A DNA stretch of 64,000 bases from an uncultured Rubritalea sp. (lineage in GTDB: Bacteria; Verrucomicrobiota; Verrucomicrobiia; Verrucomicrobiales; Akkermansiaceae). The notes below the pieces were generated by a model. The model was not told the DNA's origin. It made no database searches and worked only from the letters and a program-made list of their open reading frames with translations. Position 1 is the stretch's first letter, and the number at the start of each line of letters is the position of its first letter. The DNA is taken from NCBI GenBank assembly GCA_937132085.1, contig CAKZNV010000248.1, forward strand, positions 38,243-102,242, written 5' to 3'. Below are positions 27,759 to 37,688 of this stretch, piece by piece. Made by a program: the position numbers and the translations under genes.

Positions 27759-28373
27759 ATGAGCAAAGGACTGACAACGAGACAACAAGAAGTTTACGAT
27801 TATTTAAAAAATGAAGCACGAATCACAGGCATCATGCCCTCCACTCGTGAAATCCAGCATCACTTCGGATTCGCCAGCCAGACCGCAGCCATGAATCACC
27901 TCCGTGCTCTGGAGAAAAAGCAAGTTATCCAACGTGTCCCAGGTAAAGCCAGAGCAGTTGTCTTCCCTGAAGAACTCGACCGTGAAGAAATTATCGACAT
28001 CCCAATCTATGGCAGCATCGCCGCAGGCATGGGAGAAGACCAAGAACAAAATAAAGAAGGCTGCATCTCCATCGATATCTGTAGCCTAGGCCTCAAGCAC
28101 AACGCCCGCACCTTCGCTCTCAAAGTTAGAGGTGAATCCATGGTCGACGCCCACATCTGTGATGGCGACACCGTCGTCCTAGAATTCCGTGAACCACGTA
28201 AAAACGACATCGTAGCCGCACTAATCGACGGTGAAACAACACTCAAACGCTACGTCATGGAAAAAGGCAAACCTTTCCTCAGAGCCGAAAACGAACTCTA
28301 CCCAGACCTAATCCCAGCCAGAGAACTAATCATCCAAGGCGTCCTAGTAGGCCTAGTAAGAAGCGCCGCCTAG
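27759..28373 (+). CDS. lexA: SOS repressor LexA
   Basis: LTTRQQEVYDYLKNEARITGIMPSTREIQ HTH; GSIAAGMGE cleavage site; GESMVDAHICDGD; DGETTLKRY catalytic Lys. Confidence 0.95.
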   Translation: MSKGLTTRQQEVYDYLKNEARITGIMPSTREIQHHFGFASQTAAMNHLRALEKKQVIQRVPGKARAVVFPEELDREEIIDIPIYGSIAAGMGEDQEQNKEGCISIDICSLGLKHNARTFALKVRGESMVDAHICDGDTVVLEFREPRKNDIVAALIDGETTLKRYVMEKGKPFLRAENELYPDLIPARELIIQGVLVGLVRSAA

Positions 28374-28389
28374 GCACTCGACTAGAGTC

Positions 28390-28421
28390 GAATTAGTGAA
28401 TTAGTGAATTAGTGAATTGGT
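28390..28421. repeat. Octanucleotide tandem repeat (GAATTAGT x3 + GAATTGGT)
   Basis: Direct reading of GAATTAGTGAATTAGTGAATTAGTGAATTGGT. Confidence 0.8.
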
Positions 28422-28490
28422 TACCAGTTACTGTTACATAATGTAAGACATGCTCTTCCAGCATCCATTATACACAATATAGATAACAAA

Positions 28491-28829
28491 ATGGAATCAT
28501 CTCAGTTCATATCCTACGCTCACCAGGAGTTAGCTCGTAAGCGTATCATCAAATACGCCTCTCAGTATAAAGATGTAAATATGGCAAAACTGATCGGAGC
28601 AGATGAAGATCATTTTCCGTTCATAGTCGATGACGGATCTACAGTCTCAGTCTGCTTTTGGAATCCATACTCGGGGATCATGATGCACTTAGATGAAGAT
28701 CAAGTCAGAGAACACGCTACATTAGAATACCTTCGAGAGCATACCTATCCTATATTCAGTAGCTTCAAGGCCGCAGAAAATCATTCAGCGAAACGAGAAT
28801 GGCCCCGTAAAAATCAACTCACAGAATAA
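28491..28829 (+). CDS. Hypothetical protein (112 aa)
   Basis: ORF with plausible composition; no recognised family. Confidence 0.5.
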   Translation: MESSQFISYAHQELARKRIIKYASQYKDVNMAKLIGADEDHFPFIVDDGSTVSVCFWNPYSGIMMHLDEDQVREHATLEYLREHTYPIFSSFKAAENHSAKREWPRKNQLTE

Positions 28830-29106
28830 GAGATAATTTACGACTAACAGCTGCTTAGCTTACAAAGTAAAAGCTAGTCCCCATCACTCTAAATTTCATG
28901 AGGATTCGTCGAAAAAGTTTCATCATGCTGGTTCCGCATAACTCAGCGCCTTCCACTAGCGGAGCAAGCCCCGCAACTGCAGTGATGGTTCAAAAGCTCC
29001 ATCGTCCACCCACAAGACACAGCCCAGAAGATCACAACCCAAGCAAAATTCTGTTAATCCTGCCAAATTCTGAAATTCTGTATAAAAAGTGAATCCTCAA
29101 AAAACT

Positions 29107-29850
29107 CTACTCCTCAGCCAACAACTTCGCTAAATCTTCCAAGCTGATCAGCTTCTCCAGAATAGCCTCTCGACCAATCGTCTTAAGATCCATCGCTGGA
29201 ATAGCGTTAGTCAGATCTATCTTACCGGAACGGATTCTCCTCAACGCAGACAAATGAGCTCCACAGCCAAGTCTCTGACCGATATCGTGAACATAGGTGC
29301 GAACATAAAAACCCTTAGAACTCTCCACAGTGAAATCAACTTCTGGTAACTCAGTGCGGTGAATCTGATAGCTCTCCACTCTCACAGGACGCGGATCTCT
29401 CTCCACTACTTTCCCCTGTCTAGCTAACTTATACAGACGGACCCCATCCTTCTTAACTGCTGAAACCATTGGTGGGATTTGCTCAAAAGCCCCAACATAC
29501 TCCTTAAAGACATCATCCACTTCCTGATCAGAAAATGCGGGCACCTCCTTTTCTTCGATAGGATCACCTTCAGCATCTTGTGAGTCTGTCACGATCCCTA
29601 GCTTCATCGTCCCATCATAGACCTTAACATTTGCCATCAGTAGATCCTGCAGCTTGGTCGCTTTATTGATCAGCAAGACCAGCACACCAGTAGCCATAGG
29701 ATCTAGCGTCCCAGCGTGACCAATTTTCCTAATCTTCAGTGCTCCACGAGCGATCGCTACCACATCATGCGATGTCATATCCTGCGCTTTATCGATTACT
29801 AAAACTCCACTCGGCAAGCTATCTGCGTCTTCTTTTTGTCTTCTACCCAT
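29107..29850 (-). CDS. truB: tRNA pseudouridine(55) synthase TruB
   Basis: GVLVIDKAQDMTSHDVV, KIGHAGTLDPMATGVLVLLINKATKL, QIPPMVSAVKKDGVRLYKLAR, KGFYVRTYVHDIG. Confidence 0.95.
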   Translation of the reverse strand: MGRRQKEDADSLPSGVLVIDKAQDMTSHDVVAIARGALKIRKIGHAGTLDPMATGVLVLLINKATKLQDLLMANVKVYDGTMKLGIVTDSQDAEGDPIEEKEVPAFSDQEVDDVFKEYVGAFEQIPPMVSAVKKDGVRLYKLARQGKVVERDPRPVRVESYQIHRTELPEVDFTVESSKGFYVRTYVHDIGQRLGCGAHLSALRRIRSGKIDLTNAIPAMDLKTIGREAILEKLISLEDLAKLLAEE

Positions 29851-29854
29851 CTGT

Positions 29855-30868
29855 TTATTTTAATCTGTTAGTTACTTCTGCGATCACCTTTGCACGAGCA
29901 TCAGCGATTGGTCCTTCCATACGAATCCCTGCCGCCTTGGCATGTCCGCCACCACCGAATACTTGCGCAACTTCACAGGCATCAAGCGAATCCACTCCTG
30001 AGCGAACACTCACTCGGATCGATTCATCAGCTAGCTCCTCAAAATACAGCGCCACTGTGACACCATCGATACTGCGGATCATATTAATCAGATCTTCACT
30101 ATCGTCTGGCTTAAGATCCAGCTCATGCTTCACGCTTAGAAGTAACTGCCAATCTGCAATTCTACCACAGTCTGACATTTCGAGTGTATTAAGCAGTGAA
30201 CGAATCAATGCAATCCTGCGGAATGGATGACTATCATAAGTCAGTTCATTAATCTTACCCACATCCACACCTCGGCGCACGAGATCCGCAGCCATTTCGT
30301 ATGTGGCAGCAGTCGTCCCACTGTATTTAAACGATCCTGTATCAGTCGAAACTGCCACATAGATCGAGTCACGAGACTCAGCAGTGAATGGCATATCTTC
30401 CTGCGTCAAAAGATCATAAAGGATTTGCCCAGTCGCTGGTGAGACAGAGTCAATGTGATTCAAATCGCCGTAGCCTGGATTTGACTTGTGATGGTCGATA
30501 TTAATCCATGTCTTAGCATTGGCAGCCATTTTGAGAGCATTTTCGCCGAGTCGTGGCTTATTGGCACAGTCCACTGCAATAGCTACATCAACATCTAGCA
30601 CAACATCACTAGGAGTATTCACTCTATCAGCACTTGGTAAAAATGCCAAACTATCAGGCACTCCGTCCTCATTGATCATCGTTACTTTCTTACCCATCGC
30701 CTCAAGCGCACTACCTAGCGCTATCGTAGATCCGATCGCATCACCATCAGGGCGAACATGGCTCAAAATCACAAACGAGTCATTGGCTTTCAGCGCCTCC
30801 GCTATCTCTCCTAAAGAATTCATAAACGCATCGTCTAACACCATCGCTAAAAGGCAAGTTTTTTGCAT
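29855..30868 (-). CDS. DHH/DHHA1 phosphoesterase (NrnA-like oligoribonuclease/pAp phosphatase)
   Basis: SHVRPDGDAIGSTIALG, VDCANKPRLG, WINIDHHKSNPGYGD, FGGGGHAKAAG. Confidence 0.92.
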   Translation of the reverse strand: MQKTCLLAMVLDDAFMNSLGEIAEALKANDSFVILSHVRPDGDAIGSTIALGSALEAMGKKVTMINEDGVPDSLAFLPSADRVNTPSDVVLDVDVAIAVDCANKPRLGENALKMAANAKTWINIDHHKSNPGYGDLNHIDSVSPATGQILYDLLTQEDMPFTAESRDSIYVAVSTDTGSFKYSGTTAATYEMAADLVRRGVDVGKINELTYDSHPFRRIALIRSLLNTLEMSDCGRIADWQLLLSVKHELDLKPDDSEDLINMIRSIDGVTVALYFEELADESIRVSVRSGVDSLDACEVAQVFGGGGHAKAAGIRMEGPIADARAKVIAEVTNRLK

Positions 30869-30993
30869 GGCTTAACCCAGTATTATCACTCCCACACCTC
30901 CACTCACCTCGGTAGATTAAATTATCAGCCCTATTAAATAAGCCTGCTAATTGATTGCTATTTCTAAATCAACTCCTTAGCATCTGAACACAC

Positions 30994-32052
30994 ATGCAGC
31001 ACCTAGAGACTATTACTTTTCCTCATGATATCAGTGAGTTTTCAGACATTATCGATGTCCGTTCACCCGAGGAATATGAACTCGACCACATCCCTGGTTC
31101 GATCAATCTCCCGGTCCTAGATGATCTCGAACGCAAAGAAGTAGGCACGATCTATAAGGATAATCCCTTTGAAGCCAGGCGACTAGGAGCAGGATATGTT
31201 TCTGCCAATGCAGCAAAACACCTACAAACCATCTTAGCTGATAAACCTCCTGAGTATAGACCTCTCCTCTACTGCTGGAGAGGTGGTATGCGTTCACGCT
31301 CATTCACCATGATCCTAAAATCAATCGGCTGGAAAGCACATCTGATCCGTGGTGGATACAGGACATTTCGCCAACACGTAGTGGCTGAAATCGATGAATT
31401 TTTCAACAGTGAATCACTCAATCTCCAAGTCCTCTCAGGGCTCACTGGTGTAGGGAAAACACGATTACTCAAAGCCATAGAAGCTGAAGGTGGACAAATC
31501 ATCGACCTCGAAGGACTAGCCAATCACAAAGGATCACTCCTAGGTGAATCACCAACTAGCGGCCAACCACTACAAAAGAAATTCGAAACCCTATTGTGGC
31601 ATCACACTTCTCAGCTAGATCTCAACAAACCAATTTTCATCGAAGCCGAGAGCAACAGAATCGGTAATGTTCATTGTCCTCCAGCTCTATGGAAAGCTTT
31701 AAATGGTGCTCGCGTAGTAAATGTTAACCTACCTACTAAGGAACGCATCAAACTACTCCGCGAAGATTACCCACATTTTCAAGATAGCCCTGATGAGCTT
31801 CGCAAGTTACTCGAGGTGCTAGTTAGACTACGCGGCAATGAAACTGTCGATCAATGGAAAGCGCAAGTTGATGCTAGAGAATGGGATGCATTCGTCGAAT
31901 CCATCTTAATCAACCACTATGATCTGTGCTACAGAAAACCTGGTCATGAGAAATCCAACTACCAAGAAGTGACTGCCAATATTGAAGTAAAGGATGCTAG
32001 CCCTAGCAGTTATAGAGAAACGGCTAAGCAGATATTGTCCTCATCTTATTAA
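30994..32052 (+). CDS. mnmH: tRNA 2-selenouridine synthase
   Basis: Rhodanese DVRSPEEYELDHIPGSINLPVL, YCWRGGMRSRS, P-loop GLTGVGKTRLL, NHKGSLLG. Confidence 0.95.
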   Translation: MQHLETITFPHDISEFSDIIDVRSPEEYELDHIPGSINLPVLDDLERKEVGTIYKDNPFEARRLGAGYVSANAAKHLQTILADKPPEYRPLLYCWRGGMRSRSFTMILKSIGWKAHLIRGGYRTFRQHVVAEIDEFFNSESLNLQVLSGLTGVGKTRLLKAIEAEGGQIIDLEGLANHKGSLLGESPTSGQPLQKKFETLLWHHTSQLDLNKPIFIEAESNRIGNVHCPPALWKALNGARVVNVNLPTKERIKLLREDYPHFQDSPDELRKLLEVLVRLRGNETVDQWKAQVDAREWDAFVESILINHYDLCYRKPGHEKSNYQEVTANIEVKDASPSSYRETAKQILSSSY

Positions 32053-32112
32053 TGGGGCGGTAATTTCATTATTTGGTTGCAGTTTTTCACAGCATGACCC
32101 ACAAGTCACCTC

Positions 32113-33183
32113 GTGATCACCGAAAATTTAACAGAGAGTTCTGAAAAGCCTACAACTAAGGCAGATGTTTACAGTAACCCGAAAGAATGGCGTAAAATAG
32201 TAGTGAAATACCAAAAACCTTGCCTTAAAAAGGCAGCATTTCAAATCGCTAATACATTGATCCCTCTTTTACTTTGCTGGATCGGGATGGCTTACACTTA
32301 TGAGAAATCATTTTGGCTCACATTACCACTTATTCTCATCGCTGGAGGACTAGTCATTCGCACCTTCATTATCTTTCACGACTGTGGTCACCAGTCATTC
32401 TTTAAATCCCGTAAAGCCAATGACATCCTCGGATATATCACCGGCATACTCACCTTCACACCCTACAGGTTTTGGCACTGGGAGCACGGTGTTCACCACT
32501 CTACCGCTGGAAATTTAGACCACAGAGAAGAAGGCGATGTCTGGACAATGACTGTCGAGGAATATGAAGCATCCTCTAAAGGAATAAAATTCGCTTACCG
32601 ACTCGTTCGTAGCCCATTCATACTCTTCACCATTGGACCTATGTTCTTATTTTTAATCTGGCAGAGATTCTCTGTAAAGAGAGCAAAGATGCGTGACCGC
32701 CGCTCAGTATGGTGGACGAATCTCGGCGTAGCTGGCATGGTAGCACTTGGCTGCTGGTTACTAGGATGGCAAAAATATGTAGTTCTTCAGCTCTGCATTA
32801 GCGCTATCGCCACTACAGCGGGCGTCTGGATGTTCTATGTCCAACACCAGTTTGAGGACGTTTATTGGTCACGGAAAAAGGACTGGAACTTCGCCGCAGC
32901 GGCACTCGAAGGAAGCTCATACTACAAGCTCCCTAAGATCCTCCAGTGGTTCACTGGCAACATCGGTTTCCACCACATCCACCACCTCAGCTCACGTATA
33001 CCTAACTACATGCTAGAAGAATGCCATAATGCAGAACCTCTTTTCCAAGAAGTCCCCTGCCTCACCATCGGCAAAAGCCTTGCATGTGCGAAGCTAAGAC
33101 TACTCGATGAAGAGAACAACCGACTAGTCGGATTCAAGTATCTGAAAGAGTATCGCAAAAACAACTCTACGAGTGCTGCCTAA
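32113..33183 (+). CDS. Fatty acid desaturase (GTG start)
   Basis: Histidine boxes HDCGHQ, EHGVHH, GFHHIHHLSSRIPNY. Confidence 0.93.
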   Translation: MITENLTESSEKPTTKADVYSNPKEWRKIVVKYQKPCLKKAAFQIANTLIPLLLCWIGMAYTYEKSFWLTLPLILIAGGLVIRTFIIFHDCGHQSFFKSRKANDILGYITGILTFTPYRFWHWEHGVHHSTAGNLDHREEGDVWTMTVEEYEASSKGIKFAYRLVRSPFILFTIGPMFLFLIWQRFSVKRAKMRDRRSVWWTNLGVAGMVALGCWLLGWQKYVVLQLCISAIATTAGVWMFYVQHQFEDVYWSRKKDWNFAAAALEGSSYYKLPKILQWFTGNIGFHHIHHLSSRIPNYMLEECHNAEPLFQEVPCLTIGKSLACAKLRLLDEENNRLVGFKYLKEYRKNNSTSAA

Positions 33184-33279
33184 GCAGACAATCGAACCAG
33201 TTTCTAATGGTTCAAAATTATTAACAATTCAACTTCACAGGATTAGCTATTCATGCTAATTTTTGCTCAGAAATTCACT

Positions 33280-34041
33280 ATGGCTAATTTAAATCTAACG
33301 CTCAAAGTCTGGCGCCAAGCAAACGCAAAGGACAAAGGAAAGATCGAAACCTACGATGCAAAATCAATCCCTCAGGAAGCATCGTTCCTAGAAATGCTCG
33401 ACATCGTAAATGAGCGTATCATCGAAGACGGCAATGACCCAATCCACTTTGACCACGACTGTCGTGAAGGCATCTGTGGTATGTGCTCACTCACGATCAA
33501 CGGTGTCCCTCACAGCAAAGAAACTGGTATCACTACTTGCCAGCTTCACATGCGTAAATTCAACGATGGTGAGACTATCTGGATTGAACCATTCAGAGCG
33601 AAAGCATTCCCAGTCGTAAAAGACCTCGTTGTCGATCGTCAAGCATTTGACCGCATCATGGCTTCAGGTGGTTTCATCGATGTCCGCACTGGCTCAGCTC
33701 CAGACGCGAACTCAATGCCTGTCGACAAGAAGATTGCTGACGAAGTATTTGACGCAGCAGCTTGTATCGGTTGTGGTGCATGTGTGGCAGCTTGTAAGAA
33801 CGGTAGCGCTATGCTCTTCGTTTCTGCTAAAGCAGCTCACCTCAATAAGCTTCCACAGGGTAAACCTGAGAAGAACAAGCGCACACTTTCAATGGTTAGA
33901 CAAATGGATTCCGAAGGCTTCGGTAACTGCACTAACCAATACGAATGTGAAGCAGTCTGTCCTAAAGAGATCAGCGCTGACAACATCGCTAAACTCAACC
34001 GTGACTTCGCTATCGCAGCAGCTAAAGAAGCACTCGTATAA
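33280..34041 (+). CDS. sdhB: Succinate dehydrogenase/fumarate reductase iron-sulfur subunit
   Basis: [22 protein letters not shown] [2Fe-2S], [26 protein letters not shown]. Confidence 0.95.
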   Translation: MANLNLTLKVWRQANAKDKGKIETYDAKSIPQEASFLEMLDIVNERIIEDGNDPIHFDHDCREGICGMCSLTINGVPHSKETGITTCQLHMRKFNDGETIWIEPFRAKAFPVVKDLVVDRQAFDRIMASGGFIDVRTGSAPDANSMPVDKKIADEVFDAAACIGCGACVAACKNGSAMLFVSAKAAHLNKLPQGKPEKNKRTLSMVRQMDSEGFGNCTNQYECEAVCPKEISADNIAKLNRDFAIAAAKEALV

Positions 34042-34092
34042 ATATATTTTCAGAAACTAAGATAGAAATATCTAGTTTCGTGTAATTTATCT

Positions 34093-34131
34093 ACCACCAG
34101 CTAAGTAATTAGCTGGTGGTTTTATTTTTTA
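34093..34131 (+). terminator. Rho-independent terminator downstream of sdhB
   Basis: ACCACCAGCTAA-GTAA-TTAGCTGGTGGT perfect 12-bp stem then TTTATTTTTT. Confidence 0.85.
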
Positions 34132-34202
34132 CACAAATAACAAAAACGATACCGCTAAGCATTTAGCACTAATACAACACTTTTCAGACAATCTAAAATT
34201 TT

Positions 34203-37200
34203 ATGACTCATTCAGTAATCAAATCATTCTGCTTCACTCTCGCTCTGGGGTCCACAGCTCTCTCTAAAACGGAGATGCTCATGCCTGTGACTCCCACAGT
34301 CTCACCAGATGGTAAAACAATCGTCTTCTCATGGGAAGACGATCTCTGGATGAAGTCCACTGACCCAGCTGATAAGTCAGACGCAGTCCGCCTCACTATT
34401 CACCCAGCTAGAGAGCTGAACCCGACCTTCTCACCTGACGGGAAAACAATCTACTACAACTCTAATAAAGAAGGTAGCTTCCAGGTCTGGTCAATGCTCG
34501 CCGATTCTTCTGGTCAACCTAAGCAAATCACATTTAGCTCAAACTCAAACCTGATCGAAGACATCAGCAATGATGGATCAGAAGTCCTTTACCGATCAGT
34601 CAGAGACTTTCCTGGCAGAATCCCTTACCGCCTCTACACTCAGAAACTAGGTGAAAAAGTCCCTGAACAACTCGTCTTCAATGCCCATGGAAAAGACGGC
34701 AAGCTATCTCCTGACGGCAGCAAGATCTTATTCACAAGAGAGGGTGTGAACCCATACCGTAAAGGATATAAAGGCACACAGGCTTCACAAATCTGGCTTT
34801 ACGACAAAACGAACGATTCATTTAGTGAACCAGTAAAGGACGACATGGGATGTCGCAGCCCAATCTTCATGAGGGATGGATCAGGTTTCTACTATGTATC
34901 AGGCAAAAGCGGAAACTTCAACCTCTGGAAGCATGAGTTCAATGGATCTAAGAACACTCAAATCACAGAATACAAAGAAAACTCAGTCATGTTCCCAGAG
35001 CTTTCACATGATGGCTCAACTCTGATTTTCAGAAAGCTATTCAGTTTCTATAAATACGACACAGCTACTGGAAAAATTGATCAAATCAAGCTGCATCATA
35101 ATCTTGATATCAATAGTAAAGACAAACAGGATTACACCATTAAAAGAACAAGCGACGCTGACTTTTCACCTTCTGGTCTAGAAATCGTCTTCGCTAGCAA
35201 TGGCGACCTCTATGCCATGGATACCGTCCTCAGAGAGCCTAAGCGTTTGACTTATAGCAAAGCATACGAGTCTAACACATTCTTTGGAGACAAAGGAAAA
35301 GCGGTTTACCACCTCTTCGATGACGGAGTCAAAACCTCCATCAATACTCTTACTAAAAAGGATAAGTCGCAGTTTTGGTGGAATGCTACCGATCTAATTT
35401 CTACCACCCTCATTAGCTCTGAGAGCACCATCAGCTCCTTCACTCCTAGTCCAGATGGCAAGAAGATAGCTTACACTACCGATGATGGAAAACTCTACAG
35501 CTTTAATTTAAAGTCAAAAGTAAGCCAGCTCATCGCAAGCTCATGGAGCACACCTAGCTTCGATTGGTCACCAGACTCTAAATGGATCACCTATTCACTT
35601 CAGGACAACAACTTCAACAGCGATATCTTCCTAGCTCCGCTCGATGGATCAGTAGCCCCAGTCAATATTACAAAGCACCCAGACAACGAATTTGCACCAG
35701 CCTTTTCGCCTGACGGAAAGAAAATCGCATTCATGGGCAGACGACGCGGCACTAGCTACGACCTCTACTATGTAGACCTCACACCATCAGGATCTGAGAA
35801 AACTTCTCGTGAAAAGAAGCTTGAGGCAGCTAAGAAGGTGATGAAAAAAGACCCAATCTATAACACACCTGCAGCCAAGCTGAAAAAAGCTATCAACAAG
35901 CTAGCACCTAAAAAGACTCCGAAAACAGAGCCTAAAAAAGCTGATCCTAAAAAAGCACCTGCTAAGCCGGATCCAGCCAAACCTGCGCCAGCTAAACCTG
36001 TGCAGCCGAAGCCAGAAGCTGAGAAGAAAGAACTGAAGAAGGTAGAAAAGAAAGAAGTGAAAACAAGTCTTTCTGAGTCTAATTACGATCTCGACGACAT
36101 CCAAAAACGCATAGTGAGACTCCCTATGAAGGGTGTCACTCCTACTCGATACTTCTGGAAGCATGACTCTGGATCAATTCTAGTGCATAGCTCATCCTTT
36201 GGTAAAGCTACCTACGCTCTCAATATAACAAGCAAGAAAGCAGCCAAATATATTGAGACATCAGGTTCACCAATTCGTATTGAAAAAAATGGCACTATCT
36301 ATTGGCTAACAGATGGAGTTCCAGCTGTCGTCAAAGGTGGTAGATCGACCAAATACACATTTTCAGCTCAATCTGAATTCTCCACAAGCAACTACAATAG
36401 ACACATCTTCCGAGTGATCTGGAGAACAATGAGAGACGGCTTCTATGATGAGCACCTAAATGGTAAAAACTGGGATGCAATTCTCGCTAGATATGAAGAT
36501 GCTGCAGCTCAGACAAAGAGCCCAGAATCATTCGACCGTATTGTGTCAATGCTTCTCGGTGAACTCAACGCCTCGCACACTGGATACACCAATAATAAGA
36601 AATCACTCTGGCAGAAAAAAGTTCCATGGTCAGAAGAGATGAGACACCTAGGCCTCAAATATGCTCAAAAAGTAGACGGTTGGCATGTAAATCAAGTCCT
36701 CCCTACTGGACCTACCGATAAAGAAGTCAGCCGAGTAAAAGTCGGTGAAATCATCACAGCCATCAACGGAGTTGCTGTTAATGACACAACTATCGAATAC
36801 GATGTGCTTTGGGGTCAACTTAAGGACAACATCAAACTAAAGGTAAAAGGAATCGATGGCAAAGAACGCACCGTAACTATCATCGGCATCACCTATCGTA
36901 TGGCATCTGCACTCATCGCTGAAGCTGTGATCGAAGACAGAAAAGAACAGGTCGAAAAACTCAGTAATGGCAAACTAGGATACATTCATATTTCTAGAAT
37001 GATGTGGGATGAATTCGAAAAGTTTGAACAACACCTCTACGAGAATGGTGCAGGTAAAGACGGTATCGTGATCGATGTTAGAGACAACGGTGGCGGATTC
37101 ACCACTGACCACCTTCTCACAGCGCTCACTCAGCCTCGTCACGCATACACCATCCCTAGAAACGGTGGTCGTGGATATCCTCAAGACAGATTCGTTTACG

Positions 37201-37586
37201 CTACATGGGACAAGCCGATCATCGTGCTCTGTAACCAAAACTCATTCTCAAATGCAGAGATCTTCGCCCATGCAATCCGTTCACTGGATCGCGGTCAGAT
37301 CGTAGGTGTAGCAACAGCAGGTGGCGTCATTTCAGCAGGACAGTCCAGCATACTCACAGCAGGTAAACTCCGTATGCCATTCCGCGGATGGTTCGTCATT
37401 GGTTCAGGTGAAGACATGGAACTCAACGGCGCAGAACCACACCACACTCTCTGGCCCCAGCCGGGTGAGATGACTGCTGGCATCGACAAGCAAATCCAGA
37501 AAGCTGTCGAAGTCCTCACTCAAGAAGTCAAAGAAGAAAACAGCAAGAAAAAGCAACTCCCACCTATCTACCATAATAGGAAGTAA
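34203..37586 (+). CDS. Tricorn-like S41-family peptidase (beta-propeller + PDZ + S41)
   Basis: Repeated 'FSPDGKTI/KI' PD40 blades; PDZ 'RVKVGEIITAINGVAV'; S41 core 'GIVIDVRDNGGGFTTDHLL', 'LCNQNSFSNAEIFAHAI'. Confidence 0.9.
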   Translation: MTHSVIKSFCFTLALGSTALSKTEMLMPVTPTVSPDGKTIVFSWEDDLWMKSTDPADKSDAVRLTIHPARELNPTFSPDGKTIYYNSNKEGSFQVWSMLADSSGQPKQITFSSNSNLIEDISNDGSEVLYRSVRDFPGRIPYRLYTQKLGEKVPEQLVFNAHGKDGKLSPDGSKILFTREGVNPYRKGYKGTQASQIWLYDKTNDSFSEPVKDDMGCRSPIFMRDGSGFYYVSGKSGNFNLWKHEFNGSKNTQITEYKENSVMFPELSHDGSTLIFRKLFSFYKYDTATGKIDQIKLHHNLDINSKDKQDYTIKRTSDADFSPSGLEIVFASNGDLYAMDTVLREPKRLTYSKAYESNTFFGDKGKAVYHLFDDGVKTSINTLTKKDKSQFWWNATDLISTTLISSESTISSFTPSPDGKKIAYTTDDGKLYSFNLKSKVSQLIASSWSTPSFDWSPDSKWITYSLQDNNFNSDIFLAPLDGSVAPVNITKHPDNEFAPAFSPDGKKIAFMGRRRGTSYDLYYVDLTPSGSEKTSREKKLEAAKKVMKKDPIYNTPAAKLKKAINKLAPKKTPKTEPKKADPKKAPAKPDPAKPAPAKPVQPKPEAEKKELKKVEKKEVKTSLSESNYDLDDIQKRIVRLPMKGVTPTRYFWKHDSGSILVHSSSFGKATYALNITSKKAAKYIETSGSPIRIEKNGTIYWLTDGVPAVVKGGRSTKYTFSAQSEFSTSNYNRHIFRVIWRTMRDGFYDEHLNGKNWDAILARYEDAAAQTKSPESFDRIVSMLLGELNASHTGYTNNKKSLWQKKVPWSEEMRHLGLKYAQKVDGWHVNQVLPTGPTDKEVSRVKVGEIITAINGVAVNDTTIEYDVLWGQLKDNIKLKVKGIDGKERTVTIIGITYRMASALIAEAVIEDRKEQVEKLSNGKLGYIHISRMMWDEFEKFEQHLYENGAGKDGIVIDVRDNGGGFTTDHLLTALTQPRHAYTIPRNGGRGYPQDRFVYATWDKPIIVLCNQNSFSNAEIFAHAIRSLDRGQIVGVATAGGVISAGQSSILTAGKLRMPFRGWFVIGSGEDMELNGAEPHHTLWPQPGEMTAGIDKQIQKAVEVLTQEVKEENSKKKQLPPIYHNRK

Positions 37587-37620
37587 GCTGTTAGAGCAGT
37601 CGACTCATTATCAAACTCAA

Positions 37621-37656
37621 AAAAATCCTGCTGGTAAATTCACCAGCAGGATTTTT
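37621..37656. terminator. Bidirectional Rho-independent terminator
   Basis: AAAAATCCTGCTGGT-AAATTC-ACCAGCAGGATTTTT, perfect 15-bp inverted repeat between convergent genes. Confidence 0.9.
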
Positions 37657-37688
37657 AGTTTTTAAGATTTGTAGTCTAAAAGTAGAGA

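Noticed and set aside
28898-29092. 64-aa ORF MRIRRKSFIMLVPHNSAP...
   Set aside because: Lies in a repeat-rich spacer and its 3' part is the AATTCTGT repeat; no plausible protein pattern.
33629-34060. 143-aa ORF overlapping sdhB
   Set aside because: Out-of-frame shadow of a clearly identified Fe-S protein.
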